Assembly (NCBI GenBank): GCA_023229825.1
Contig: JALNYN010000004.1
Coordinates: forward strand, 1 to 59,880
Direction: 5' to 3'
Source of the DNA: Minisyncoccota bacterium
GTDB lineage: Bacteria; Patescibacteriota; Minisyncoccia; Phycocordibacterales; CAIJYI01
DNA: 59,880 nt
Position numbers and translations under genes: made by a program. A model generated the notes under the pieces. That model made no database searches. It was not told where the DNA came from and saw only the letters and a program-made list of their open reading frames with translations. Shown here one piece after another: positions 48,403-56,262 of the stretch (positions are counted from its first letter, which is position 1; every line of letters begins with the position of its first letter).

Positions 48403-48539
48403 AATTTGACAAAATGTTAAATGATTAAATGGCTAAATTGTTATGCAACACACCAACAAACCTTAATAACAATTTAACAATTTAACAATTTAACAATTTA
48501 ACAATTTAACAATTTAACAATTTAACAATTTAACAATTA
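48403..48539. repeat. Paired repeat: degenerate left arm, seven-copy AACAATTT right arm
   Basis: The left arm (48403-48444) carries TTGACAAAATGTTAAAT-type words, the right arm (48464-48539) about eight copies of the 8-bp unit AACAATTT. The spacer is CAACACACCAACAAACC. The array ends at the stop codon of the gene at 48537. No coding frame is in this gap. Confidence 0.88.
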
Positions 48540-49574
48540 AAAGTTAAACAGCGGCTTAATCGCCCCTATAACAACCAAGCTGTTGATGATATTGAGCAGC
48601 GCAAACGCAATAACGATGAGCCCGGCCGTTTTGAAGAATATTCCTTTTTTTCGTCCTTGCGCAACGCCGACTCCGCTAAAGCTCAAAATGGCAAGCGCCG
48701 GAAAAGTTCCGAGCGCAAAAGCTAACATCGTGAGTCCTCCCGTAAGAAAGTTGCCGGTCGAAAGCGCATAGACCTGCATGGCCTGAGTGAAACCGCACGG
48801 AAGAAAGAATGTGGCGACGCCAACCAAGAGCGGTGTCACGGTATACGCCATGTTGGAAGCCTTGAGCGCGTGTTTGGACAGGGCTTTCGGCATAGCGAGC
48901 TGAAAGCGTTTCGCGCCATGAAAAACATCTAAAAGATTGATCCCCATAACGAGCATCACGACCCCTACGAGCATTCCGAGAAAAAAACTTCCGAAGGCAT
49001 TCAGCTGAAAGGCGGATCCGATGGCGCCGATCATGCCTCCGAGCAGAAAGAACGAAACAATGCGTCCTGAGTGAAAAAGCAGCTGAGGTTTGATGCGATC
49101 GCCTTCCTTGGCGAATGTTGCGGACATCGAAAGCACGAGACCGCCGACAACCGCCATGCAAGAGGAAAGCGAGGCGATGATGCCGATAATGAAAGGCGTA
49201 TAGAATGTCATTTCGCTCGTATCGACAAGATTCACCAATCCCATTTTTTGCAGAAGGATAAATAACAGCACAAAGAGCGCGGCAAGCGGACCGGCGATCC
49301 AGAATTCTTCCCAGTTTTTCGATACGGCCGTTTTTTCAACGGAAAGCGAGTACCCTTTCGGTGAAAGCGCTTTGGAAAGTTCTTCGGCGATCTCTTCTTT
49401 CGTCTTATCGGCAAAGTCTCCGGAGACAGATACCGACTGCTTGTGTGAATTAACTTTGGCTGAGGCGACAAAATCCACGGCATCGAGCGTCTGCTCCGTC
49501 ACCAGGGCGCAGGATTTGCAGTGCATCCCATTCACATGAAATATGTGGGTTTGTTGATCTTTTCTAATATTCAT
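48537..49574 (-). CDS. HMA-SafE/TauE metal exporter
   Basis: The 345-aa protein has an N-terminal heavy-metal-associated domain with GMHCKSCA (C19, C22), then a six-helix SafE/TauE-type (UreH-like) membrane domain from about residue 85 (SSCMAVVGGLVLS, HSGRIVSFFLLGG, LPCGFTQAMQVYALSTG, GTFPALAILSF). The FLPCGFTQ motif and the HMA Cys pair support copper or another soft metal. It is a paralogue of the first part of the protein at 49665-51413. TATACT ends 6 nt before the ATG, so it has its own start. Confidence 0.85.
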   Translation of the reverse strand: MNIRKDQQTHIFHVNGMHCKSCALVTEQTLDAVDFVASAKVNSHKQSVSVSGDFADKTKEEIAEELSKALSPKGYSLSVEKTAVSKNWEEFWIAGPLAALFVLLFILLQKMGLVNLVDTSEMTFYTPFIIGIIASLSSCMAVVGGLVLSMSATFAKEGDRIKPQLLFHSGRIVSFFLLGGMIGAIGSAFQLNAFGSFFLGMLVGVVMLVMGINLLDVFHGAKRFQLAMPKALSKHALKASNMAYTVTPLLVGVATFFLPCGFTQAMQVYALSTGNFLTGGLTMLAFALGTFPALAILSFSGVGVAQGRKKGIFFKTAGLIVIAFALLNIINSLVVIGAIKPLFNF

Positions 49575-49586
49575 CCCAATAGTATA
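49575..49586 (-). promoter_or_regulatory. -10 box, leaderless start of HMA-SafE gene
   Basis: TATACT (49581-49586, minus), ATTGGG, ATG 49574. Confidence 0.7.
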
Positions 49587-49664
49587 TCAATAAATCGAAA
49601 AAAAAAGAAAGGGTCACTCTCTTTTTTTTCAGGAGATCATTGCACTGTTTCAATACTCTGTTTT

Positions 49665-51413
49665 TTAATCAGCAACGACAATTTCCGCCAGTTTTGACCC
49701 CATACTGCAAGTAATATTTATAACTCCGGCTTCTGTCGGGGTAAAAGTATTTTTGCTCACGGTGCCGTTCATCGGGATCGTAATATCATATTTTGGTATC
49801 ACCCATACCGACGCACATCCCCCGAGCGGGATTTTATCATCTATCGTTAATTCTATCGGCGATCCTTTTTTTGCCGTGAGCGAACGAGGAAAAATACCGC
49901 GCTCCTCTGAAACTTCCATGGAAAGTTTTTGCACTTCCGGACATTTGGAAACGGCGGGATCGCAAACTGGAACCGGAATACTCGCCGACGAGTCAAGTTT
50001 TGCGCCGGAAATTCCGGTGGTGTTCGGCACAACAATAAATTCCGAACCGCGCGTCATCATTCCCATGCTGCAATTGAACGGAATAGCCCCCGTTTGCGTC
50101 GGGGTAAACGTGATGGTCGTAATTCCTTCCGTCGACAAATACTTCGTCATACCCAAAGACGGCATCACGATCACTCGACCGCATCCCGCCGCAGCGGTTC
50201 CGTCGATCTGCCACTCGATGGGGATTCCTTCAACAACGATGAACTGACTGGGTGAATATGAGTATCCGCTCACGGTCATTCTAACAATTTGCTTTCCATT
50301 AACGATCTCTGTTTTCGGTGCACCCGATCGTCCGGCGTTATTTGAACCCGCGGCAAAGGTCGGCAAATTAACGTTAAATCCTGCAAGCGCCAAACCATTA
50401 TTTATGTTAAACATTGAGAGCATGACGATCAGTACCCCGGCAAATCTAAGGAAGTGTTTTTGAAATTCTCCTTTGGCAAAGCTCGAAACAGCACTGATCG
50501 ACAGCAGCGCCGGCAGAGTCCCCAGCGAAAAAGTGAGCATTGTCAACGCTCCGACTATCCAGTCTCCGCTCGCAAGAACGTAGAGCTGTAGCGCTTGCGT
50601 AAATCCGCACGGCAAGAAAAAAGTTAACGCACCAAGCGAAAATGGCCCTCCTTTGCTTTCTGCCGCGCCCAAGTCGTGGATCTTATGACTGATGAATTTC
50701 GGCATTTTCGGACTGAATCTCCTTAGTCCGGGAAAAAGATGCAGTAATTGAAAACCAAGAAGCAGCATAACGGCGCTCACGACGATCATAAGGTATCCAT
50801 TAAACCGTGGAGAAAGCGTGATCACTGAACCAAGCGCTCCGACCAATGCCCCGAAAACCGTATAACCGACAACACGTCCGATATTGAAATACGCGTGCGG
50901 TTTGAATTTTTGAATTCCAGTGAGATCGGGGTGCGCTTCATTATACTTTCCCGCCAACGACAGCAAAAGACCGCCGACAACGGCAATACAGGATGATACG
51001 GCGGCAAATATTCCGATCAAGAAGATCAATCCGTAGCTCATTCGCTCGGAGATGGAAAAATTCGGCAGAAAATCAAATTGTTTCAGAAGGTAATATAAAG
51101 AAAGGATCACGAGAAACATATACCCCATTTGCAGGTAATCGACGGGTGCGTTTGTGCTTACATTGCCGCGGATCTCGTTGTTTTTTCTTTCTCGCATGGA
51201 AACCGTATATCCATATTCTTTCACCATGTCGTTGAGTTCGGCGATATTTGGCTCCCCCGAACACTCCAGATCGGCTTTTCCGGCGGCATGATCAACGCGA
51301 ACTTTTTTTATTCCGTAGGCTTTTTTAAATTTTTGCTCCACAAGGACCTCGCAGCTTGCGCAATGCATGCCGTGAATGTCGAGCGTTACTTTTTTTATTT
51401 GTGAAGTTTCCAT
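49665..51413 (-). CDS. HMA-SafE-double cupredoxin fusion
   Basis: The 582-aa protein has an HMA domain (residues 1-75, GMHCASCE, C18/C21), a six-helix SafE-type membrane domain (about 85-345, including SSCIAVVGGLLLS and LPCGFTQALQLYVL), and two C-terminal cupredoxin-like domains (about 360-455 and 480-580). Each cupredoxin has GC....V.P and TPT..G.I.F/I.CSMG, likely Cys/Met copper sites. Metal would pass from cytoplasm through the membrane part to the outer domains. It starts 2 nt after the stop of the small His/Met membrane protein gene, so the two are coupled. Confidence 0.87.
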   Translation of the reverse strand: METSQIKKVTLDIHGMHCASCEVLVEQKFKKAYGIKKVRVDHAAGKADLECSGEPNIAELNDMVKEYGYTVSMRERKNNEIRGNVSTNAPVDYLQMGYMFLVILSLYYLLKQFDFLPNFSISERMSYGLIFLIGIFAAVSSCIAVVGGLLLSLAGKYNEAHPDLTGIQKFKPHAYFNIGRVVGYTVFGALVGALGSVITLSPRFNGYLMIVVSAVMLLLGFQLLHLFPGLRRFSPKMPKFISHKIHDLGAAESKGGPFSLGALTFFLPCGFTQALQLYVLASGDWIVGALTMLTFSLGTLPALLSISAVSSFAKGEFQKHFLRFAGVLIVMLSMFNINNGLALAGFNVNLPTFAAGSNNAGRSGAPKTEIVNGKQIVRMTVSGYSYSPSQFIVVEGIPIEWQIDGTAAAGCGRVIVMPSLGMTKYLSTEGITTITFTPTQTGAIPFNCSMGMMTRGSEFIVVPNTTGISGAKLDSSASIPVPVCDPAVSKCPEVQKLSMEVSEERGIFPRSLTAKKGSPIELTIDDKIPLGGCASVWVIPKYDITIPMNGTVSKNTFTPTEAGVINITCSMGSKLAEIVVAD

Positions 51414-51415
51414 TG

Positions 51416-51694
51416 TTATAGTTTTTTCTTAATATTTTTTTCGTCTGATTTTTCTTGTCCGCTATTTTTTCCGCAGGAATGACCGCTCGATCTTCTCATC
51501 ATGAAAAAATGCGCGAACATCATTATCGCCATCGCCCCCAAAATGACCCATGACGAAACACCCGCCGCGCGCCCTCCCGCACCCAAAAAAAGAGTAAGGA
51601 GGATCGGACCGGCGCAACATATCATCATCATCCACATCATGACTTTCATTCCCTTTCCGCCGCTATCATCGCTGTTGTTATTGTGATCATGCAT
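51416..51694 (-). CDS. Small His/Met-rich membrane protein (DUF2933-like)
   Basis: The 92-aa product begins MHDHNNNSDD, then two helices (about 16-40 and 48-66) full of Met (MKVMMWMMMICCAGP, AIMMFAHFFMMRR), and ends with SGHSCGKN and a charged tail. The His/Met/Cys richness suggests copper binding, like small DUF2933-type proteins in metal operons. It is cotranscribed with its neighbours (25 nt and 2 nt gaps). The match to DUF2933 is by pattern, not certain. Confidence 0.7.
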   Translation of the reverse strand: MHDHNNNSDDSGGKGMKVMMWMMMICCAGPILLTLFLGAGGRAAGVSSWVILGAMAIMMFAHFFMMRRSSGHSCGKNSGQEKSDEKNIKKKL

Positions 51695-51719
51695 AAAATT
51701 TACTGTTAGTTTATATATT

Positions 51720-52736
51720 TTAAACGCCGCAACCGCCTCCGCCTTGTTGTCCGCGCAACGGCGCGACCTGAGAAGAGATGTTAGCGTTTCCGCGAGAACT
51801 CGAATATTCCGATCCGAGCATTTCCTGCGGGTTTACGTCTTCCCAGTCCGTACCTTTATTTTTTATATAAGCGGCGATAGTGAGATAATTGTTCGGAAAC
51901 CAATACGAATTCACCTCCAGAGCGGTTTTCCACATGATTTGTTCGCTTACCCCCTGCGATGCCATAAGTTCGAGAAGTCCGAGCATCGCCATCCCATGAT
52001 TGCAGTCCGGAAAATGAGTTGAATTTCCGCAGCATGGCCGATAAATTCCCTTTGAAACCCGGTCTACGAGCGCTTGCTGATCCGCCGTCAAAGTAATAAA
52101 CGTATGATAGCTGAAATGATCCATTGGGTTGCCTTTGGAAATCGTCCACCCTCCGGTGGAGGCGAATTTTTCCGCACCACCGTATTTCGGATCCGATATC
52201 TCTCCTTTTTCCAAAATGGGATTTTTGTTTCCCAACCCGAGCGCCCACAACAGATTAAGAAGAAATCCCGAATTTTCTTTGGTAATTTTCAGCTTGCCAT
52301 TCTTGCTCCCAAGAAGCAGGTCTTTGTATTCATCCGGAAATGTTCCCCTTTGTTCATAAACCGCTTTGAATTTGTCCGCATCTATGACGCCGGCGTCAAC
52401 CAGTTTTTTTCCAAGATCTCCCCATACAACAGGCAGCAAAACCCCTTTGGGCGGCATAACTTTTTCCTCCAGTTCCGCGTCGAGCGCAGCTCCGGCAAGA
52501 TTTGTTTTTTGCGCTCCGTTTCCTGAATTTGCCGAATACACCAAGGCGCCCGAGAGAATAATAGAGGAAAGCAAAATGCTCGCCGGTATTAAACCATTTC
52601 TAAAAATAGACTTAAGTCCGATCTTGTTTTCCGCAGCGACTTCAGCCGATCGCTCTGTATCGCGGTTTTCCAAAACATCATCGGTCGCTTGATCTTGGTT
52701 GTTGTTTTCCATAAGTTTTAGTTGATTATTACTCAT
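51720..52736 (-). CDS. Membrane-anchored protein with CCG...C.HG motif
   Basis: The 338-aa protein has a cytoplasmic acidic head, one membrane helix (about 50-70), a soluble domain, and the striking block RPCCGNSTHFPDCNHGMAML (near 233-252). The C-terminus ends GGGGCGV. The Cys pair, His and third Cys look like a metal or cofactor site. I do not recognise the family. Its start overlaps the stop of the upstream gene by 8 nt (ATGAGTAA), so translation is coupled. It is the most distinctive unknown of the metal/thiol cluster. Confidence 0.75.
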   Translation of the reverse strand: MSNNQLKLMENNNQDQATDDVLENRDTERSAEVAAENKIGLKSIFRNGLIPASILLSSIILSGALVYSANSGNGAQKTNLAGAALDAELEEKVMPPKGVLLPVVWGDLGKKLVDAGVIDADKFKAVYEQRGTFPDEYKDLLLGSKNGKLKITKENSGFLLNLLWALGLGNKNPILEKGEISDPKYGGAEKFASTGGWTISKGNPMDHFSYHTFITLTADQQALVDRVSKGIYRPCCGNSTHFPDCNHGMAMLGLLELMASQGVSEQIMWKTALEVNSYWFPNNYLTIAAYIKNKGTDWEDVNPQEMLGSEYSSSRGNANISSQVAPLRGQQGGGGCGV

Positions 52737-53220
52737 CGCAACAATGCGCTAATTTATTAATAAGGTCTTCCATGGGGGACGCCTCCCGGGCGGTTTCTTT
52801 CACTCGTTCGCCGCTTATGAGTTTCAGTTTGAGCGCCCAAAAGATGGAGTAGGATTGATACGCTTTTTCGAACATCTCTTTGGCTTCAGTCTTTTTTCCT
52901 TCTGTCTGCAATTTATTGCCAACCTCAAAAAGGCGCATAGCCGTTGCCAACAAATGTTTTGAGATGCACCACGTTTCACCTTCATGTTCCGGCATCAATT
53001 TTTTCAGAAGTTCTTTGCGCATCTCGCGGATCTCGAAAGCCGTATCAAAATATTCGTCTTTTTTCGTTTTCACTCCCGTGAAGAAAAAATGTTCTTCAAG
53101 AGAGATAAGATTCATGACCGCGATGCTCAGATCTTCCGCGGTGGAAAGATCAGCGCCGCCTTTTTCTTTGAGCGCTTCGACGCGAGCTAGAAATTCTTTT
53201 TGGTCCATTGTATTGTCCAT
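52729..53220 (-). CDS. Helical hypothetical protein ending in CC
   Basis: The 163-aa protein is predicted all-helical, with no membrane segment, HFFFTG and WCISKHLLATAMRLFEVG blocks, and a Cys pair at the C-terminus (AHCCDE). It starts 4 nt after the CcdA-like stop and overlaps the next gene by 8 nt, so it belongs to the operon. The function is unknown; the Cys pair suggests a link to the thiol or metal chemistry of its neighbours. A downstream ATG at 53208 is an alternative start. Confidence 0.7.
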   Translation of the reverse strand: MDNTMDQKEFLARVEALKEKGGADLSTAEDLSIAVMNLISLEEHFFFTGVKTKKDEYFDTAFEIREMRKELLKKLMPEHEGETWCISKHLLATAMRLFEVGNKLQTEGKKTEAKEMFEKAYQSYSIFWALKLKLISGERVKETAREASPMEDLINKLAHCCDE

Positions 53221-53224
53221 GGTA

Positions 53225-54004
53225 TTAAATAAAGAATATTAATGTTCCGATAATTATCATCGCAAAACCGGCATATATACGTACTTTGCGCATGTTTGTC
53301 TTTTTCCATTCCTCCATCTTTTCCAGAAGGATTTTGTCGGCGGAAGCGAAAAGCACAAGGATGAGCGGTGAAACCAGGATGATATTGTAAAGAAAAAGAT
53401 ATCCGAATCCCGCATAGTACGAAGCCTGATCTCGCAGAAGCCCGATAACCATGAGATAGGGTCCGCCCATGCACGGGAATTGACATATCCCAACGAGAAG
53501 GCCCAAGCCGAAAGCCGCCGGAACGGATGCTTTTTCCATAAGCGCCGCCATAGCCCGATGCGACCCCTCCGGCAAGCGAAGTTTTATGGGAAAACGCGGA
53601 ACAAAAACACCAAGAAGATTGATCATTCCGAACATGATGAGCAGAGAAGCACCGAGCATTCCCATAAAATGCGGGGTGTTAAAGATATGCAGCACTTTGA
53701 GGATTCCAAGGCCGATCAGAAAATATGCGACGAATATTCCCGCAATATACACTCCGCCGATCTGCAATATTTTCTTTCGCGGCATTTGCATCCCGAAGAG
53801 AAATGCTATCGTAATAAGCAGAATAGAGAAGGAGCACGGGTGAACGCTGTCCAAGAGCGATGAGATGATGATAAGCGGCAAAAGCCACGACCCTTCCCCG
53901 CTCACCTTCCACAAGAATTGCGATGTACCCGGCATGATCTTCAAGACAAGCACGGCGGCCACCAAGAATATCGCAAGATAAATGATTTTAAGTGAACTTT
54001 TCAT
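53225..54004 (-). CDS. CcdA/DsbD-like thiol-disulfide membrane protein
   Basis: The 259-aa protein has six predicted helices of the CcdA/DsbD transmembrane type. The redox Cys pair is split across two helices: one in SVHPCSFSILLI (near 58) and one in CQFPCMGGPYLM (near 171-176). It would pass electrons from cytoplasmic thioredoxin to extracytoplasmic partners. The DUF1573 protein upstream ends 2 nt before it starts. No thioredoxin-like partner gene is directly visible. Confidence 0.85.
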   Translation of the reverse strand: MKSSLKIIYLAIFLVAAVLVLKIMPGTSQFLWKVSGEGSWLLPLIIISSLLDSVHPCSFSILLITIAFLFGMQMPRKKILQIGGVYIAGIFVAYFLIGLGILKVLHIFNTPHFMGMLGASLLIMFGMINLLGVFVPRFPIKLRLPEGSHRAMAALMEKASVPAAFGLGLLVGICQFPCMGGPYLMVIGLLRDQASYYAGFGYLFLYNIILVSPLILVLFASADKILLEKMEEWKKTNMRKVRIYAGFAMIIIGTLIFFI

Positions 54005-54006
54005 AT

Positions 54007-54513
54007 TTAAGGAGTTACTTTCGCTTTAAAACCGAATTCGAGAGATCCGCCATTCTCTTCAACAAGGCGTACAACCCTTTCAATCGGTCCCACCCCGGCC
54101 GGGCCATGAGCGTTCGGGTCGAACACCGTTTTGATCGTCCGCGTCTCGCCGGGAAGAATTGTCTCATTCGCGAGAGGAACAAATCCCATTCCCGGCATTT
54201 TAAAGGGCCCTTTTTCAGCCTTTCCCCCCATGAGGTAGGCTTCCGTACACATACAGGAAGTTGTCACGCTTTTGAGAAAGATCTCCTTATCGGTTCGGTT
54301 TGCGACGGTGAATACCGTACTCACCTTTCCGTTCTTCATCGAGATGTTTCCGAAGTCGAAAAAGCTTTCACCCTCAACAGTAAGCGCTGTTTTCGCACCG
54401 TCCACGGGCTTCGCATCCGAGAGTGCGTTATTCTGGAGGCTTCTCCCCCAAAACATGAGCCCGAAAACGAAGGCAAAAACGAGGAACACTATTGTTATTG
54501 TCTTTTTTTCCAT
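54007..54513 (-). CDS. Membrane-anchored DUF1573 protein
   Basis: The 168-aa product has one N-terminal helix (about 6-22) and a DUF1573 domain: FDFGNISMKNGKVSTVFTV.N, then V.TSCMCTEA with a CxC, then PGETRTIKTVFDP. DUF1573 proteins are often encoded beside thiol/copper genes. The CxC in this position is typical. It is upstream of the CcdA-like gene and 84 nt downstream of the first gene of the cluster. Confidence 0.85.
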   Translation of the reverse strand: MEKKTITIVFLVFAFVFGLMFWGRSLQNNALSDAKPVDGAKTALTVEGESFFDFGNISMKNGKVSTVFTVANRTDKEIFLKSVTTSCMCTEAYLMGGKAEKGPFKMPGMGFVPLANETILPGETRTIKTVFDPNAHGPAGVGPIERVVRLVEENGGSLEFGFKAKVTP

Positions 54514-54597
54514 GTTTTTTACAGTTCAATACTCATAAAAGACGCTTCAAGGAGCGCCATAAAAATGCACGAAAAAAGCCGTAAGCTTAAATCGCGC

Positions 54598-54993
54598 TTA
54601 AACTGCGGAGGGGCTGTGCTCCAAGAGAGAGAGCCAGTTTAACTTATTGAATTCGAAAGCGGGAGGATCTTTTTCTCGCAAGCGTTTTTCCAAAAATACA
54701 GGCGGACTTATCGCGAGATACCTCCAAAACAATACAGACAATACGAACAACGAGAGCAAAAGAAAGAGCCCGAACATTTGACCCGCCGTAGTCAGAGAAA
54801 ATGCTTGAAAGGCATCAATGTGATGAAAAGCCATTTCGAGAGCGCCGAGCGGACAAAAGCCGCCATCTCCGCTGATATTGGATGCGATACAGCCAACCTC
54901 ACCATGACCCATGGCAAAATCCATGACAAAAAGACCGAAGATGGCCATTCCGGCGAAACCGATAAGCAGTAATAATGTCGCGAAATATTTCAT
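54598..54993 (-). CDS. Small Met/His/Cys membrane protein, first gene of the metal/thiol operon
   Basis: The 131-aa protein has two clear helices (about 4-26 and 68-92) and an outside loop with VGCIASN, GFCPLG and AMGHGE / AFHHIDAF, which could bind metal. The family is not one I recognise. TATAAT at 55005-55010 lies 11 nt before the ATG, and a CsoR-like operator is immediately upstream, so it is probably the lead gene of a copper-responsive operon. Confidence 0.7.
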   Translation of the reverse strand: MKYFATLLLLIGFAGMAIFGLFVMDFAMGHGEVGCIASNISGDGGFCPLGALEMAFHHIDAFQAFSLTTAGQMFGLFLLLSLFVLSVLFWRYLAISPPVFLEKRLREKDPPAFEFNKLNWLSLLEHSPSAV

Positions 54994-55004
54994 AAGGTGT
55001 TTTC

Positions 55005-55050
55005 ATTATATCACAAAACCCAAAAATCTCCTAATACCCTGTGGGGGTAT
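55005..55050 (-). promoter_or_regulatory. Promoter with CsoR-like operator
   Basis: TATAAT at 55005-55010 (minus). The pseudo-palindrome ATACCCTGTGGGGGTAT (55034-55050) abuts the expected -35 position (55028-55033). The ATACC...GGTAT arms around a G/C-run centre match CsoR/RcnR-type operators. No csoR gene is in the window. Confidence 0.6.
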
Positions 55051-55157
55051 AAAAATGACCAGAAAAAAGAAGGGTTAAGCCGAAACACATTGAATTATTC
55101 ATAATTTCATGTATTATGAAGATAAATATTATCGTTGGGTCAAGCGTAATAACGCAT

Positions 55158-55361
55158 ATGAAAGATCTATTTTTTAAATTTTACGCCAATCTTCCTTTGA
55201 ATTTGCGCAAGGAGATCGTTTTGGACTTGGGCACCGAAAAGGGCGGCCCGATCACTTGGGAAGTCGCCTATCGGGAAATAAACGGAAACACAGAGCTGGG
55301 AAATGAAATTTTATCCAAACTCATTGAATTAAAATTTATCCCGACATCGTCTGATAAATAA
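55158..55361 (+). CDS. Small conserved protein, first of the caspase-like module
   Basis: The 67-aa product (MKDLFFKFYANLPLNLRKEI...) is helical and acidic, with a NTELGNEIL...L pattern in its second half. I recall similar small proteins in other Patescibacteria but know no function. The start at 55158 is preferred: an ATG at 55116 overlaps a TATTAT -10 box (55111-55116), which would put the transcript start inside the longer frame. It ends 5 nt before the second small gene. Confidence 0.65.
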   Translation: MKDLFFKFYANLPLNLRKEIVLDLGTEKGGPITWEVAYREINGNTELGNEILSKLIELKFIPTSSDK

Positions 55362-55366
55362 TAATC

Positions 55367-55600
55367 ATGGAATCAGAAACCATCACAGAGGATATGATAA
55401 ATCTGGTCATAGCTCGCCTCAAAACCATTCCCGAAAATGCCCGGCTTTCTGTCGGCAATTCCGCGCAAATGCAGATGACGGATATAATCGATCAAGTGAG
55501 AAACCAAACGGAAATAGGAAAACAGGTGATCGAAACCCAATTATTTTTTCTGCGCTCGTTAAGCAACCTCCCCACCGAAGATGTATCTGCTGATCACTAG
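55367..55600 (+). CDS. Small conserved protein, second of the caspase-like module
   Basis: The 77-aa product (MESETITEDMINLVIARLKT...) is helical, with LSVGNSAQMQMTDIIDQVRN and TEIGKQVIETQLFFLR. The second half resembles the first gene's pattern (a TEIG/TELG step followed by a helix with Q/E), so the pair may be distant paralogues. It overlaps the start of the peptidase gene by 20 nt in another frame, which couples translation. Confidence 0.65.
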   Translation: MESETITEDMINLVIARLKTIPENARLSVGNSAQMQMTDIIDQVRNQTEIGKQVIETQLFFLRSLSNLPTEDVSADH

Positions 55601-56204
55601 ACCGAAACACGACTCCGTAACCCACTATCTATACTACTGGGGCGGTTTGCTTGCGGACGAAGCAAAGAAAAAAGGGCTGCACGTGATCGACCTGGAGAAA
55701 AAGAAAGCGACAAAAAAGAAGCTGGAAAGTTATCTCAAAAAACAACAGCCGGATACTCTCATCTTTAACGGACATGGCGCCCCGGATATCATAACGGGGC
55801 ACGACAACGAGACTCTGGTTGACGCAAATGCAAATGCAGAAATTTTGAAGGATAAAGTAGTATACATGCGTTCGTGTGAATCCGGAAAAGTGCTTGGGCC
55901 GGCCGCCATTAGACAGGGCGCAAAAGCCTTTATCGGATATACCGAACCGTATCAATTTTGGACGCAGGAAGACGCGGTGCGCGAGCCTCTTAAAGATCAA
56001 TTTGCAAAACCTTTTCTCTCGACCTCCAATCAAGTCGGCATTTCACTAATAAAGGGAAAAACACCGAAAGAAGCGCATTCAGACAGCATTGCCGTGTACA
56101 AAAAAGAAATTGCCCAACTTTTAAAAAGCGATTCCGAAAACGCCTTTTTAGCCACGACGCTTATGTGGAACATGCGGCATCAGGTTTGTCTTACGCAAAA
56201 GTAA
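55581..56204 (+). CDS. Caspase/gingipain-like cysteine peptidase
   Basis: The 207-aa protein has a His-Cys dyad in the right arrangement: H65 in LIFNGHGAPD and C98 in VYMRSCESGKVLG, each following a hydrophobic strand, as in caspase, CHAT and C25 (gingipain) peptidases. The next strand (AFIGYTEPY) also fits. The caspase-fold core takes most of the length; there is no signal peptide or extra domain. Substrate unknown. The two upstream small proteins are in the same operon, and phage-like genes lie downstream, so a defence or cell-death role is possible but unproven. Confidence 0.75.
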   Translation: MYLLITRPKHDSVTHYLYYWGGLLADEAKKKGLHVIDLEKKKATKKKLESYLKKQQPDTLIFNGHGAPDIITGHDNETLVDANANAEILKDKVVYMRSCESGKVLGPAAIRQGAKAFIGYTEPYQFWTQEDAVREPLKDQFAKPFLSTSNQVGISLIKGKTPKEAHSDSIAVYKKEIAQLLKSDSENAFLATTLMWNMRHQVCLTQK

Positions 56205-56262
56205 ACCCGACACTGTTGTTGAGACGATTTGATTCTTTTTTATAGTTTTTTTTGTGTAAACA

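Noticed and set aside
48464..48539. CRISPR-like array
   Set aside because: The unit is 8 bp with no spacers. It is a simple tandem repeat of the heptamer family.
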